Notes under the pieces: generated by a model | Seen by the model: only the letters and a program-made list of their open reading frames with translations | What the model was told of the DNA's origin: nothing | The model's database searches: none | Made by a program: the position numbers and the translations under genes | Part shown: positions 20,320-30,783 of the stretch, one piece after another | How positions within the stretch are numbered: the first letter of the stretch is position 1 | How the letters are laid out: the number at the start of each line of letters is the position of its first letter | Source of the DNA: Takakia lepidozioides | Lineage: Eukaryota > Streptophyta > Takakiopsida > Takakiales > Takakiaceae | Assembly (NCBI GenBank): GCA_030704615.1 | Contig: CM060731.1 | Location: 46,252,001-46,316,000 of the forward strand | DNA length: 64,000 bases | Reading direction: 5' to 3'

Positions 20320-21490
20320 TCAAGACAAAACTCCAAGTAGACTCGATTGAGGCTCTAATTAGTGTACAAAAATTTCCATGGACCCGTGCATTAACTCAAG
20401 AGCTGTGAGCAAATGTCTCTCTCACACACAAACACATTCATCGATCGTCATGAAACACATGCTTGGACTGAAAGGTTTCGGATTGTTGTGTTCCCAGCTA
20501 ATTGATTTCTTATTCTATGGCTAGGATATCACTCCACAAAATTGCGATGCGAGGGTGATGTCAGAGAGACGCTGTAAAGCACGGAAAAAGCCATGTGCAT
20601 GTGAAAGAAGGAGAGGGTGAATCTTGAGGAAGGGAACCACGCTTTAGAACGAGAGTGCTCCAAAAGCTCCTCTGCCTCAGCCATCCTTCATCGAGCCTTC
20701 ATCACCACAGCCCGATTCTTTCTGCAGCCCTAAATTTTTCTTTCAGATACTTTCCGCCACAGACAGCTATCATTCGAGCTGCACAAAGTTGATTCCATGC
20801 TCGAAAGCGTGCAATCTTCTTCCGTAAGATTCTCCATGTTTTATTGGCTAGGAGATGTACTACAACACCAGACAGAAAGGAGACACCCTGGGCTCCAACA
20901 AAACCAGCACATATACAAAATTGACCTGTATACAGAGCCCAATAGCTTACCAAAATGGACTAGGGGCATGCTGCTGTTACAGCCCATATGCACCTAAACC
21001 ATTGGGTACAGCAGAAGCTGCTTACAATCAAAATGGCATGCTACTCTTACAGCCCATAGGCCATGAAATCCTGGGCTGCAACAGAAGTAGCATACATGAA
21101 CAGCCAATGGATAGTCTTCATTCAACGTTCCCCCCAGTTCACCAACTTGCTCGTCGCTGGCACCAAGCTCCTTTGCCCAAGTTGCGATCACAGCCGCCTC
21201 TTTCGCAAGATGTGCCGGTGCAGGGGGAGGTGCATTGAGGAGGACCATTACACCAGCACTATGACAGCCATCAAGCTACAGCACTCACCACCTTCCACTC
21301 CTCCTCAATGCCTCAAACTTACAACACTCACAAGCAAAGAAAAACGCAAACAGACTAGAATGAAATGCAATGAGAAAGCAGGAAGTAGAGATGGTCGCGC
21401 ATTGGCTTGATAAGCGAGAGCTGATAGGAGAGACTGGCTTCCGGCCGACTATGTAATTAAGCTGCAGGAGGTGCGAGTTTGAAGTGGTGT
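20320..21490. other. No recognisable gene
   Basis: Contains a direct repeat, GGCATGCT(G/A)CT(G/C)TTACAGCCCATA, at about 20967 and 21038. No coding sequence, LTR or terminal repeat is recognised. If the methyltransferase retroelement once had a 5' LTR and gag, they are not identifiable here. Confidence 0.4.
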
Positions 21491-21499
21491 TGGAAAACC

Positions 21500-21590
21500 A
21501 CTGGCATGTGGTCGGGCTAGGGATTGAACCTAGGATCTCTCCCATTCCGGTGGGGTGCTCTACCACTGAGCTACCTGTCCCATTCTGTTC
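21500..21590 (-). repeat. tRNA-derived sequence (SINE head or tRNA relic)
   Basis: The minus strand has a good A box (TAGCTCAGTGGTAGAGC), a B box (GGTTCAATCC) and a perfect 5-bp T stem (CTAGG/CCTAG). The acceptor stem pairs at only five of seven positions and the anticodon stem is poor, so a working tRNA gene is unlikely. It lies just upstream of the methyltransferase retroelement frame. Confidence 0.55.
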
Positions 21591-21779
21591 TCAAAGTGCT
21601 GTGCAAGGGCGCCTGCCATGGTTGCTCACACTCCATTGTGGGGTACGAGTAAGGATTTGCAGCAGGCTGCTAATAGACGGGTGCAACAAGCCTGGGTAGA
21701 GGCCTTTGTACCGTCAGGAGAGGAGGAGAGTGCGGTGATTGCACCAAGACCGCCTCAGTTGTCACCATTGGACACCACA

Positions 21780-22790
21780 CCTCTTGTGTGGCAGTGCCCG
21801 GATGAAGGCATATGCCTTCTGGACTTGTTTGGTGGGATTAGCACTAGATTGGCTGCAGTACTGTAGGCAGATGTATGAGTTCGATGTTACCTATATGTGG
21901 AGAGGGATGAGACTGCACGACGCGTCTCACTGCGTCATGTTGCTCAGTTGGTGCAGCAGTGCCCTGATTTGTTGCCTGTTAGCAGTTCGTGGATACCAAC
22001 AAGCCTTGCCAGCAGACATCTCCTTGCTGGGGGCGCATGATTTGGAGCGGGTTGACCTTATTCATTTGGTAGTGGCAGGTTGGCCCTGCCAAGAGCATTC
22101 ATCAGCTGGGCATGGCAATGGGTTACAAGACTCAAGGTCACGCCTGTTTTGGGAGATGTTGAGGGTCCTACGCTATTTACAGCTTTAGCAGACAGACTCT
22201 CCGGCATATATTTTGGAGAATGTGCCATTGATGGGTGATTCTCGGGCCAAGGTGATGGCCAGTGTGCATCAAGTGCGGTCTTGGCTTGGGTTAGCAGTGT
22301 TGCTGGACGCAGCTGCAGTGGGGTCACGGGTTCATCGCCCACGACTATGGTGGACCAACTTAATGCCACCTGCACTGCTCAAGCGTGCATTTGATGGGGT
22401 GCAGCGGCCACCACACTTGACGGTGGATAGCATTTTGGACATAGGGAGACAGTCTTAGCGTGTGAGACACAATGACCGATCACCTTTGGCAGTGGTCAAT
22501 AAGGTGGGTCACCCACGAGCCGCATAACCTACACTACTCAGCTTTCCAGGATCTCATGTTTTTCGGGATGGTGGACCTGGCCTCTAGTGGGATAGCCAGT
22601 TGCAGCAATTAGTGGAGCCCAATGCTAACGAGCGCGAGCGGGCAATGGGTTTTACCACTGGTACCACGGCGGTGCCATCTCTTTCTGAGGCATCACGTCG
22701 TCAGGTGTTGGGGCAAGCAATGGATCTCAATTGCTTGACCTGGATTATCAGCTTGGCTATGGCTGAGCAGCGCAGAGTACGGAGTACACT
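21780..22790 (+). pseudogene. C5 cytosine-DNA methyltransferase domain of the retroelement
   Basis: Motif I is LLDLFGGI (DLFGG at 21822-21836) and motif II is YLYVERDE (Glu at 21900). Motif IV is GWPCQEHSSAGHG, with the catalytic Cys codon at 22087-22089, followed by GLQDSRSRLFWEMLRVL. Motif VI is ENV at 22216-22224. Motif VIII is DAAAVGSRVHRPRLWW (22306-22353). Motifs IX-X are ERERAMGFTTGT and RRQVLGQAMDLNCL (22630-22735). Such domains methylate cytosine at C5, using S-adenosylmethionine bound by motifs I, II and X. All catalytic residues are present. The copy is dead: stops at 21864, 21876, 22186, 22456, 22525 and 22585 and a frameshift near 21980-22000. The motif spacing resembles the short DNMT3/DRM-like or bacterial enzymes without long N-terminal regulatory domains. 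It is fused upstream of RT in the same frame. Confidence 0.9.
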
Positions 22791-24879
22791 TCCCTTGATG
22801 GTCTCCCTGCCTACCGAGACGGTACAGGCAGCGAGTGGGGGCGAACAGGTGAGGACCACGAGGTGCAGGCCGCATCCATGGCACACGTGGGAGGTGCTCG
22901 AGGTTCAGAAGGAGTTGGTAGCCAAGGCGGCGGTGATGGATCAGGTTGGGGATTTTTCTTGGGTTGAGGAGGTCCTCAAGGATGGGATGATGGGGCAGGA
23001 TGAGACATTGTCACTGACAGAAGAGGCAGTGGTCAGTGCTCAAGAGGTTGCAGCATAGCAACCACGGGACGAGACTTCTACCTCTAAGCCTGCTGGACTC
23101 AAGGTTGCAGTCACGGAGGACAACTGGGAGCCTGATGTTGGACCTATAGTCACCGGAGGAGAGAGACGACGTATACGGCGGTTCTTGAGGGCTTACAGGA
23201 ACTGCTTTGCCTTAAGTTTGAAGGACTTAGGAGCACTGAAGGGTCAAGAGATTCGCATTGAATTGACTACTGACACGCCAATCTTTCAGAGACCCTATAG
23301 ATACAGTGACATGGAGAGGTCCTTGATTCAGATGAGAACTCGGGACCTTTGGGAGGCTGGGTTGGTGGAGCTATCTGGGGGAGAGTATGCCACAATGATG
23401 CCAGCCAAGAAGGATGTCTATGGCAATTGGACGGAGAGACGTATGTGCGGTGATTACCGGCCTGTAAATCGTCAGACCAAGTCCGATAGGTATGCCATGC
23501 CGACACCAGAGGAGATCTTTGATGCCATTGGGTATGCCAAAATCTTTAGCACTTTGGATTTACGATCCGGATATCACCAGTTGCCGATCAAGGAGGCGGA
23601 TAAGTAGAAGACGACATTCTGGGGGATCAATGAGCACGGGAAGGACTGCCTATACCAGTGGCGGTTCTTACCATTTGGGCTGAAGAACGCTCCGGCAAAG
23701 TTTCAGAGAATCATGGACAAGATTCTAGCAGGGGTAGAGTTTGCTCGGTGCTACATAGATGACATCATCATCTTTAGTGCTACGGTGGAGGAGCATGAGA
23801 GACACCTTCAGCTGGTATTTGAGCGCTTGAGGGCGCACGGATTGAAGTTACATCTGGGGAAGTGCAAGTTTTTCCACAACCAAATTGAGTATCTGGGTCA
23901 CATGATATATCCTGGAGGATTGGGGGTACAGCAGACTAAGGTAGAGTCCATTGCACAGATTCCACGCCCCACGGATGTGAGCCGAGTTCGAGCTTTCATG
24001 GGGTTAGCAAACTATTATAGACGGTTTGTTAAGGGATTTAGTGCCATTGCAAAGGCTCTAACCAAACTGACCAAGGTGGACCAGGAGTGGCAGTGGGAAG
24101 ATGAGCAAGAACAAGCTTTTCAAGAGCTCAAGGCGAGGTTGACCTCGGCGCCCATCTTGAGACGACCTATCAGGAGGGGTCCTTTTCAGCTGCATACAAA
24201 TTGGAGCATGTTGGGGCTTGGAGCGGTGCTCACACAGGTGGATGATGAGGGAAGAGAGTTCGTAGTGGCTTATGCTAGCCACTCGAACAACGTTGCAAAG
24301 TCTAAGTATAGCTCATATGAGGGAGAATGTTTAGCTGCAATGTGGGCCGTGGCACACTTCAGGTGCTATCTATACGGCAATCTCTTCACTCTTGTCATGG
24401 ATCACCAACCACTCAAGTGGTTGATGGAGTCAGACAAGCTTACGGGGAAGCTTGCACGGTGGGCACTCATCCTTCAAGAGTATAACTTTCAGGTTGTGCA
24501 TCGACCGGGTTTGGTCAATCGAGATGTAGATGGGTTGAGTCGCAATCAATGTACGAGCCAGCAGGATGACATTGGAGCTCGGTGGCATGGTGAGACGGAC
24601 AAGGAGATGGTGCCCGGATGGCATGCATCTGCATTTCTGTGTATCTTGGTAGCGGAAGGCCAGGTTGGACCTGCAACAGGGATGACTGTAGATCAAGTGT
24701 CTGAGGACCCTGAGGCCAACAATGAACAAGGTGGCGCCAAAGATATACATGAGGATTCAGCTGTGTTGGACTACCTCCACACTGGAGACACGGCAGCCAC
24801 TGTGACTGCCAAGGGTGAATGCAGGGTTGACTGGACCAAAATGGACGTTACCAACACAGTTTTAGATGACTGCAATTGA
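22791..24879 (+). pseudogene. Ty3-type reverse transcriptase and RNase H of the retroelement
   Basis: Continues in the methyltransferase frame. A Glu/Val-rich linker (22800-23055) ends at a TAG (23056). RT begins near 23240 (IELTTDTPIFQRPYRYS), with TLDLRSGYHQLPI, PFGLKNAP and the active-site YIDD at 23752-23763. A TAG at 23605 interrupts it. The connection and thumb (FMGLANYYRRFVKGFS) lead to RNase H at about 24187-24549 (LGAVLTQ, YEGECLAAMWA, MDHQPLKWL, RDVDGLSRN). The first RNase H catalytic aspartate is replaced by Asn (LHTNWS), a G-to-A change. RT copies the element RNA into DNA, and RNase H removes the RNA. No aspartic protease motif is visible between methyltransferase and RT. The frame ends at TGA 24877-24879, where an AT-rich insertion starts. 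Confidence 0.9.
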
Positions 24880-25510
24880 TGGTGTCATCAATTGAAATTG
24901 AATTAACTCATTAAAACCAAAAATATATATATATCATTGGATTCCTAGCTTCAATACGCACCCATAGCAACTCTCTAATCATGAATCCGATAAGAAATGA
25001 CTCCGCTATGGACTTTTGAACATCGTCATTGTGGACTGTTACCGCAATGAATGGAATTACAATGGACTCAAGTTCTCATATGTGCCATTGGTGAATTCCA
25101 TTGAAATTTGGACATAAGGTGGCCATTTTGGTCCACATCAAGGTATGTATTTGAAGTGGCAAAATCATTTGTCATTTGACTCATATGGACTAAATATATG
25201 TAAAACAAAATAGGCATTTTCTTAAAAGTCCATAGCTCATCTTGTTTTTTGGATTTTGGGTGTCATTTTTTTTCTAGAAGTATTAAAACCTATAATCTTC
25301 AATGGCTAGGTGTCATATTGAAATGTTTTTGTAAACTCTAATTTTTTAGTTTTTTTTATAATTTCTCTAAATAATAGACTAAAATGTTTAATGAATTATA
25401 TCTTTAATATTTGGGGTAGGACTCTTTACTAAATATGTTCAGTATACCATTATCTATCATTAAAAAAATATTTTGGGATAGTATCATCAACTCTTTTTTT
25501 TTGGTCATGG
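24880..25510. other. AT-rich insertion between RNase H and integrase
   Basis: The base composition drops sharply to AT-rich. The imperfect direct repeats GTGTCATCAA (24882-24891) and GTATCATCAA (25481-25490) bracket it, suggesting a nested insertion of about 590 bp with a 9-10 bp duplication. The left edge holds a perfect hairpin, CAATTGATG-GTGT-CATCAATTG (24873-24894). No coding sequence. Confidence 0.45.
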
Positions 25511-25870
25511 ACTTTCATAGAGCAGGATATGCCGTTTTTGGTCCAGTCAACCCTGCAACTGCCCCCAAGGAGAGGGACTGGATCCTACAACGAGCCAAGA
25601 GGTTCAAGTGGGAGGGGACACACCTGCTCCGAGTGTGGGAGGATGGTCGAGTGAGAATTGTACCTCACCCAACACAGCGGGCATGGTTAGTGCGGCATGC
25701 CCATGAGGAGTTGGGGCATTTTGGGGTGCGACGCACTCATAGTCTACAACAGGGGCAGTATTAGTGGCGTGGTATGTACACAGAGGTGCAACAATTTGTG
25801 GCTAGGTGCATGGTGTGTGACAGGGTGCGTGCTTCATTCAACGCCCCTACTCCACAATTGCACCCTCCTC
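25511..25870 (+). pseudogene. Integrase HHCC zinc finger of the retroelement
   Basis: In the same frame as the RT: ERDWILQRAKRFKWEGTHLL, then RHAHEELGHFGVRRTHSL, a TAG at 25762 in place of a likely Trp, and FVARCMVCDRVR. This gives the His-x3-4-His...Cys-x2-Cys finger of retroviral-type integrases. The catalytic DDE core does not follow. After about 25870 the sequence drifts into unrelated DNA, so the element is truncated here. Confidence 0.8.
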
Positions 25871-26199
25871 TGAGGATGAGGACGAGGATGACTAGTTGTA
25901 GTCTGTATAGGTCCCAAGGTCAGCCTACTGAACCCTTGTGAGCAAAGCATCTCAGCTCATTACTTGTAAATATATTTCCATCTGTATTTTAATTCTATCT
26001 TTCCATCTTCCCTCTTGTTCATGTGTCGCACCGGCCTCACCCTTGATTCATGCTTGGTCAAACCTATGCAATAACCTATGCTATGTTCCCGTTAAATCAG
26101 AGCAATGGAAGCTATAAGGTCTTCCAACACACCAAAAACAAACTAGGGAAAAATAAAAAATCACCCCCAATTCACCCCCCAAAATCAACCCCCAAACCC

Positions 26200-26932
26200 C
26201 CCCCCCCCCCCCCCCACCACACGGAATGCCACGGCAGGGCGTCGCTTTCAACAGCGCCCATGCGATGGGTATTTTTGGCTTGCCACGGGAGGGGATCGCA
26301 AGATACGACTCCCCGGCGTCGCCACAACCCATTGCGTAGCAACGGCCGACCCCCCCTGCGACTGGTTTTTTTCCTTGGCGACCTCCGGGGGTCGCTAGTA
26401 GCGACGCCGCAACGTTGCTGATCCCACTCCCGCCCTGCCCCGCGTTTAAAAATAAAATAAAATAAATTAGAAATATGCGACTCCCAGGAGTCGCTGAAAC
26501 CCACGGCCGGGTGTCGCAGAGCCCGATTCCCTGGCGACGGGGTTTTTTACGTATGCGATGTCCGGGGGTCGCGTTGTTTTTAGTATGCGACACCCGGGCA
26601 TAGGAAAAAAAAACAACGATGCGACGCCGGGGCATTGCCCCATCCAACGCCGTCGGCCGGAGGGTAGCGACGGTCGGCCGACGCTAGAAGGAGGCCCTTG
26701 CCAACGCCCTAGATTGCCAAGTAGTTATGTCCGGGTGTCGCTGGAGGAGGACAGGGGCTTGCGACCCCCATCCGTCGCATTTTTGCGACGATATTCCAGC
26801 GACGCCCTGGGGACTGGTGTGCGACTCTAGGGCGTCGCAAAAATGGCCCCCCGCCTCAGCTGCAAAATGGCCTTTTCGCGACGCTGCGGAGCTGCCGCGA
26901 CGTCGAAAACCCCCTTTTTTTTCCTGTAGTGC
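26200..26932. mobile_element. CACTA-type relic D with GCGACG/CGTCGC repeats; left end not found
   Basis: The right end is TTTTTTTTCCTGTAGTG (reverse complement CACTACAGGAAAA), preceded by GACGTCGAAAACCCCC. This closely matches the right end of element C (GGCGTCGAAACCCCCTCC...CTTGTAGTG). The interior is full of GCGACG/CGTCGC in both orientations, as in elements C and E. A long C run (about 26198-26216) may mark the other side, mirroring the G runs inside C and E, but no CACTA terminus is visible there. Confidence 0.6.
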
Positions 26933-27089
26933 CTTATGGATGCCGTTGCGCATGTCGACAGTGGCAATTTACCCTTCCAGTAGCATCTTCGCTCTGCATG
27001 GGATCTCCTCCCGGCACCGGCATTCACGAGCTGGTTGCTCAAGGCCTCGACCATCTTCAGGAATTTTCGAGCGCGTGCACTGTCATTCT

Positions 27090-27964
27090 TTTTTCGGCAT
27101 GCTCTCAAGTGCTTCTTCTGATTTGCATCGGGCCCGACTTTTATCATGCGCAGGACCTAGAGCAGGGGCGTGGTTGGCAGCACGACCTACTATCGCACCT
27201 TTCCGCCTCTCATCCCCCATTTTCACTAATGCGCTCCGCCTTCGACTCGGTTTGCCTCATCCTTCAGCATTGGGCCTTCAGTGGTGCGTCTGTCGTTAGC
27301 CCATCGATGACCTTGTCATGGATCCACCTCCTCCGCTGCCCATGCGGTGGCGAACACACTGCGTCTTATGATGTGGTTCGCAACACGGTGGCATTTGTTG
27401 CAACTTGCTCGGGAGGCTGGGTATCATGTATTGCGTGAGCAACCTCATCTACGGCCCAAGCTCACGTTCCAATCTACACACCACTATGTCGACATCGTTA
27501 TCTCTAGAGATGGTTTGCGTACCCTTGCGGATGTCGTTCTCACGGACCCCACTCGAGCGGATCTGTTACCTCGCGCAGCTACCACACCGGGCACGACAAC
27601 CGTTCTTGCAGCTCAGGCCAAGGAGTGCGATTACAGATATCGTCACCCCACCAACAGATTTCTTCTGTTGGCAGTCGAGATATTTGGCTCTTTGCAGAGG
27701 CACTTCGACGATTTCTTTTGGACATGTGCACATCATGCAGCGCAGAGCAGGTCCACTGACATTTCGCATGCCTCCGTCCTTCTGGCACACTATCGACACT
27801 ACCGTGTTTCAGGTGCTCTGCAGAGAGCACAAAGCCATATCTATTTTGCATGGGTGGATGTGACTGGCTCCGCGTCATCTCATCTTCCGCCTATGCCTAA
27901 TACTTTGCCTATTTCTTTGCATGATCTCCTCCAGGCTGTTGGCTGGGAGGGTCGTTCTGGTTGA
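27090..27964 (+). pseudogene. Retroelement C-terminal domain (PD-(D/E)XK nuclease-like)
   Basis: Two overlapping plus-strand frames. The first (to about 27390) ends with a RCPCGGEHTASYDVVRN cysteine/histidine cluster. The second (27347-27964) continues LAREAGYHVLREQPHL, then VDIVISRDGLRTLADVVLTD, TVLAAQAKECDYR and LLLAVEIFGSLQRHFDDFF. The spacing of Asp, Asp and Gln-x-Lys resembles a PD-(D/E)XK fold. Similar C-terminal domains are, as I recall, linked to reverse-transcriptase proteins in early-diverging plants. A frameshift near 27390 separates the halves and no RT is found upstream. An AATAAA at about 28069 could be the 3' end signal. The family name is tentative. Confidence 0.5.
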
Positions 27965-30783
27965 GTAGCTTACTATAGCTTTTGTTTTCTTCCTCCTACT
28001 TCTTGTTCCTCACCCTCTTTTGGGAACTTCTCATCTTATGTATGTTCACCCATTGTACATGTTGTAAATAAAGTCTTACAGGGTTTCATCATAGTAGTTG
28101 ACATTCAACGTTCCTATATCAAAATGATGGAGGAAACAGCTCCTCATTGCCATCAAGCTTCCACCGGACTATGTTGGTTCAAATTTTTTTTCATCTGAAA
28201 TAAAACTTTAATATTGATGGCACCTGGGATATGACTGCAAATGAATGGCCTGATTGATTTAGTACCTGGAGGGGATCTCTTTTGTTCAGATCTTAATAAA
28301 TGTAGATGCACTCACTGTTGTGTTGCTTGAACTTTGTGTGGGACCTAATCAATTTAATGAAGCTTATGTTGTATAATATGAAGAATTTGTGGGCAAATGG
28401 AATGATGGAGGAAATGTTTTTTTAAAAATTATAAATGAAATTTCTAGATGGATAATAATAATATATGGATATCATATGCAAAGAAGTAAGCATAGGTATT
28501 GTACTCACATGAGCAAAATTTGCAATTTTTTTTAGCAAATTTTCGTTTCGCCATAACGTATTGTTTGTCCTATTTTGCTTACATAAGCATGCTCACATGC
28601 TACCCAACTGGAAAGCAACTTAATCTAGCCCTAATGCACAATTTCCCAAATGACAAGTTGGCAACTCACCACTTTCTCAGTTAAACATTAGACTTATTAT
28701 ACAATACTTATGTTAGTGTAAAGGCAGTGCATGCAGACTATCTTGTCATCTCCCACCCATCCCAACACAACAACCACAGTCTCAAATTTCCACATCTACC
28801 ATTTACTTCATGAATTCGGAGTCAAGGGCCACCTTCCCGTATTTGTCTTAGTTTCGACCTACATCTTAGTGATCCGACCCTTCTCCTTCTATTGATTTTC
28901 CCTCTCTTCCCCTATTCGCGGGTTTAAGGTTGAGTTAGCACAATTATACAAACGCTATGATTCTGATATGGATAATACATGGGTAACGAAAGACATAATT
29001 TGTTCTGGCCTTTTTGTACCCTAACAAACCTTGCACATTATGCCACACATAGGCCCCTCAAGTAATGGTCGTATCTTTTACTCCACTGTAAGCATGTGGT
29101 AGACCACCGCACCACACAATACCTCCATGACTCTTACCCTGCACATGACTTGATTACCCCATGTGGTCTCACAAGATCATGCCGTGAAACTTTACTTGTC
29201 CATGGACTCCATATAAATTTTGTCAAGAATTCCAAGGACCACACCCCTCCCTCACCATTCATATAATAGAATTTACAATTTGCCATGATTACAAATACCC
29301 TGACCAATCAATTATGTATAAACATGAAAACTATGAACCGCTCATTTTAGCCCCTTTATCAACATGGATGGAACACCACCCCTTTGACTATCATTACTAT
29401 TGGTGTTAGAGGGGGAACATATTGCCACAAACGTTAAATCCTAAAAGAAAGTATAAAAGTGATGGATCATTTTCCCCTAATTGGATCCATCAATTAGAGC
29501 AATATCATAGTGGTGAAACAGACTATGCACCAAGCATTCAAGCATCCAAGCATTACACATATTTTTGGAACCATGCATCGGCGGGGGCCACAACACAAAG
29601 GCCAAGCTGTGGCACCCCCCCCACCCACAATATGCCAGGGTGAACATCCTCTGGAGGAATCATCTCATAGGACCCAAGCTACTAATGTTACCACCAAACC
29701 ACCTACTGCAATGGTGGTGGATTCTAAACAGATCATAACATGAAAAGATCCTGCAGAATGCCGCATATGAAGAGCATGTCATCCCTTACCAATAGTTCAC
29801 TCTCTGGCCCTGGACACAATCAAATCAACAAATCACTTCATAAATGCAACTGCACTGAGCAAGTTTTTTCCCAAAAGAGAAAACAAAAGAGCTGTGCTGT
29901 GGGTTCTTCACAAGAGGTGCAAAACTGTGAATTGTCAAATCACAGCAGAGAGGAAATGTCTCTATTATTGAAATTATGAAAAAATTAGTAGTTCTGATTA
30001 GAGGGGCCCAACGCCCAATAGTCCCAAATTTCATGAAAAAAAACCATGTGTGGTCAACCAACAGTTGCACAGGACTGGATCCGAATGTTGCTATCGTACA
30101 CTCTTGATGGGAAAATGTATCAACTATACTTGCCCCCTTCGCTGGGGATTCGGAAGTAAAACTGAAGAGGTAAAACCATGGGAATTACAGTAGGCACAAG
30201 AAGTGAAAACAAAAAGAAGGCCTGGGTAGGGTAGGGGTTGCATGTTTTCTTTTTTACACCACGGGACACACCCCCCCCCAACCCGCCCACCCCAACCCTC
30301 CCCCCTCACCCTCTCTCTCAATCTCACATCAGCATTCGTCCCGGGTTCAGTACAGTCCCATTGGGTAGGGCTCTGCCAGGGCCGTTGCACAAGGGGTTCC
30401 AGACAAGCCCCCCCCACTCACAGGCATTGTCCATATGCCACGTATTGCTCATTATGAGGCTTCCATTTTCAACCTGCATCCACCTTTGCACCCGTTAACA
30501 GACTAGCCTAAACTCTGACATCATGCCCTAAGACCAAAAATGTAAGGCACTTCGCGCTTCTCACCCTCAGATGTGATAGTGATATTGCGTGGATCAACAT
30601 AACATTGCATGTGGGACAATGACCACAGGCAACTGTCTACTAAGTACATTCCTCCCTCTCCCGTCAGTACTTCTGCAGCTCTTGCTCTTCTTGGCTACTG
30701 CTCTTAGGCTGTGAGACTAGTGAGCCACAAGGCTCAAAGTGCCTCAATACTTAAAATTCAGGAACAAATCCCATCAAACACTT
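27965..30783. other. No recognisable gene; AT-rich intergenic DNA
   Basis: Only short, unsupported frames. 30240-30310 holds a C-rich low-complexity run. The right part (30000-30783) is probably the 3' untranslated and downstream region of the GATA gene. Confidence 0.5.

Larger units (their letters stand above)
21600..25930 (+). mobile_element. Ty3-type retroelement encoding a C5 cytosine methyltransferase
   Basis: From 21980 to 24879 one reading frame carries, in order, methyltransferase motifs IV-X, reverse transcriptase and RNase H. The same frame resumes at about 25511 with the integrase zinc finger. Methyltransferase motif I lies in another frame just upstream, after a single frameshift. 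In-frame stops are few (six before 24877). The domain order MTase-RT-RNase H-IN with no visible protease, gag or LTRs indicates a truncated element. Retrotransposons that have taken up cytosine methyltransferases have been reported in dinoflagellates and in charophyte algae; I know of no fern or other vascular-plant description. The integrase core and the 3' LTR are not seen after 25870. Confidence 0.85.

Noticed and set aside
21500-21590. Functional tRNA gene on the minus strand
   Set aside because: A and B boxes and the T stem are good, but the acceptor stem pairs at only five of seven positions and no proper anticodon stem forms. It is better explained as a SINE head or tRNA relic.
21780-22790. 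Bacterial restriction-modification methyltransferase or contamination
   Set aside because: Motifs IV-X share one frame with a Ty3-type RT and RNase H, and plant elements surround it.
24860-24900. Helitron 3' end (hairpin followed by CTAA on the minus strand)
   Set aside because: The hairpin-to-CTAA spacing is short and the next base is A rather than the T expected at a Helitron insertion site; no Rep/helicase sequence is present.
26050-26953. Proteins in the 26-27 kb region
   Set aside because: Frames are built from GCGACG/CGTCGC repeats of a CACTA relic and have no conserved domain.
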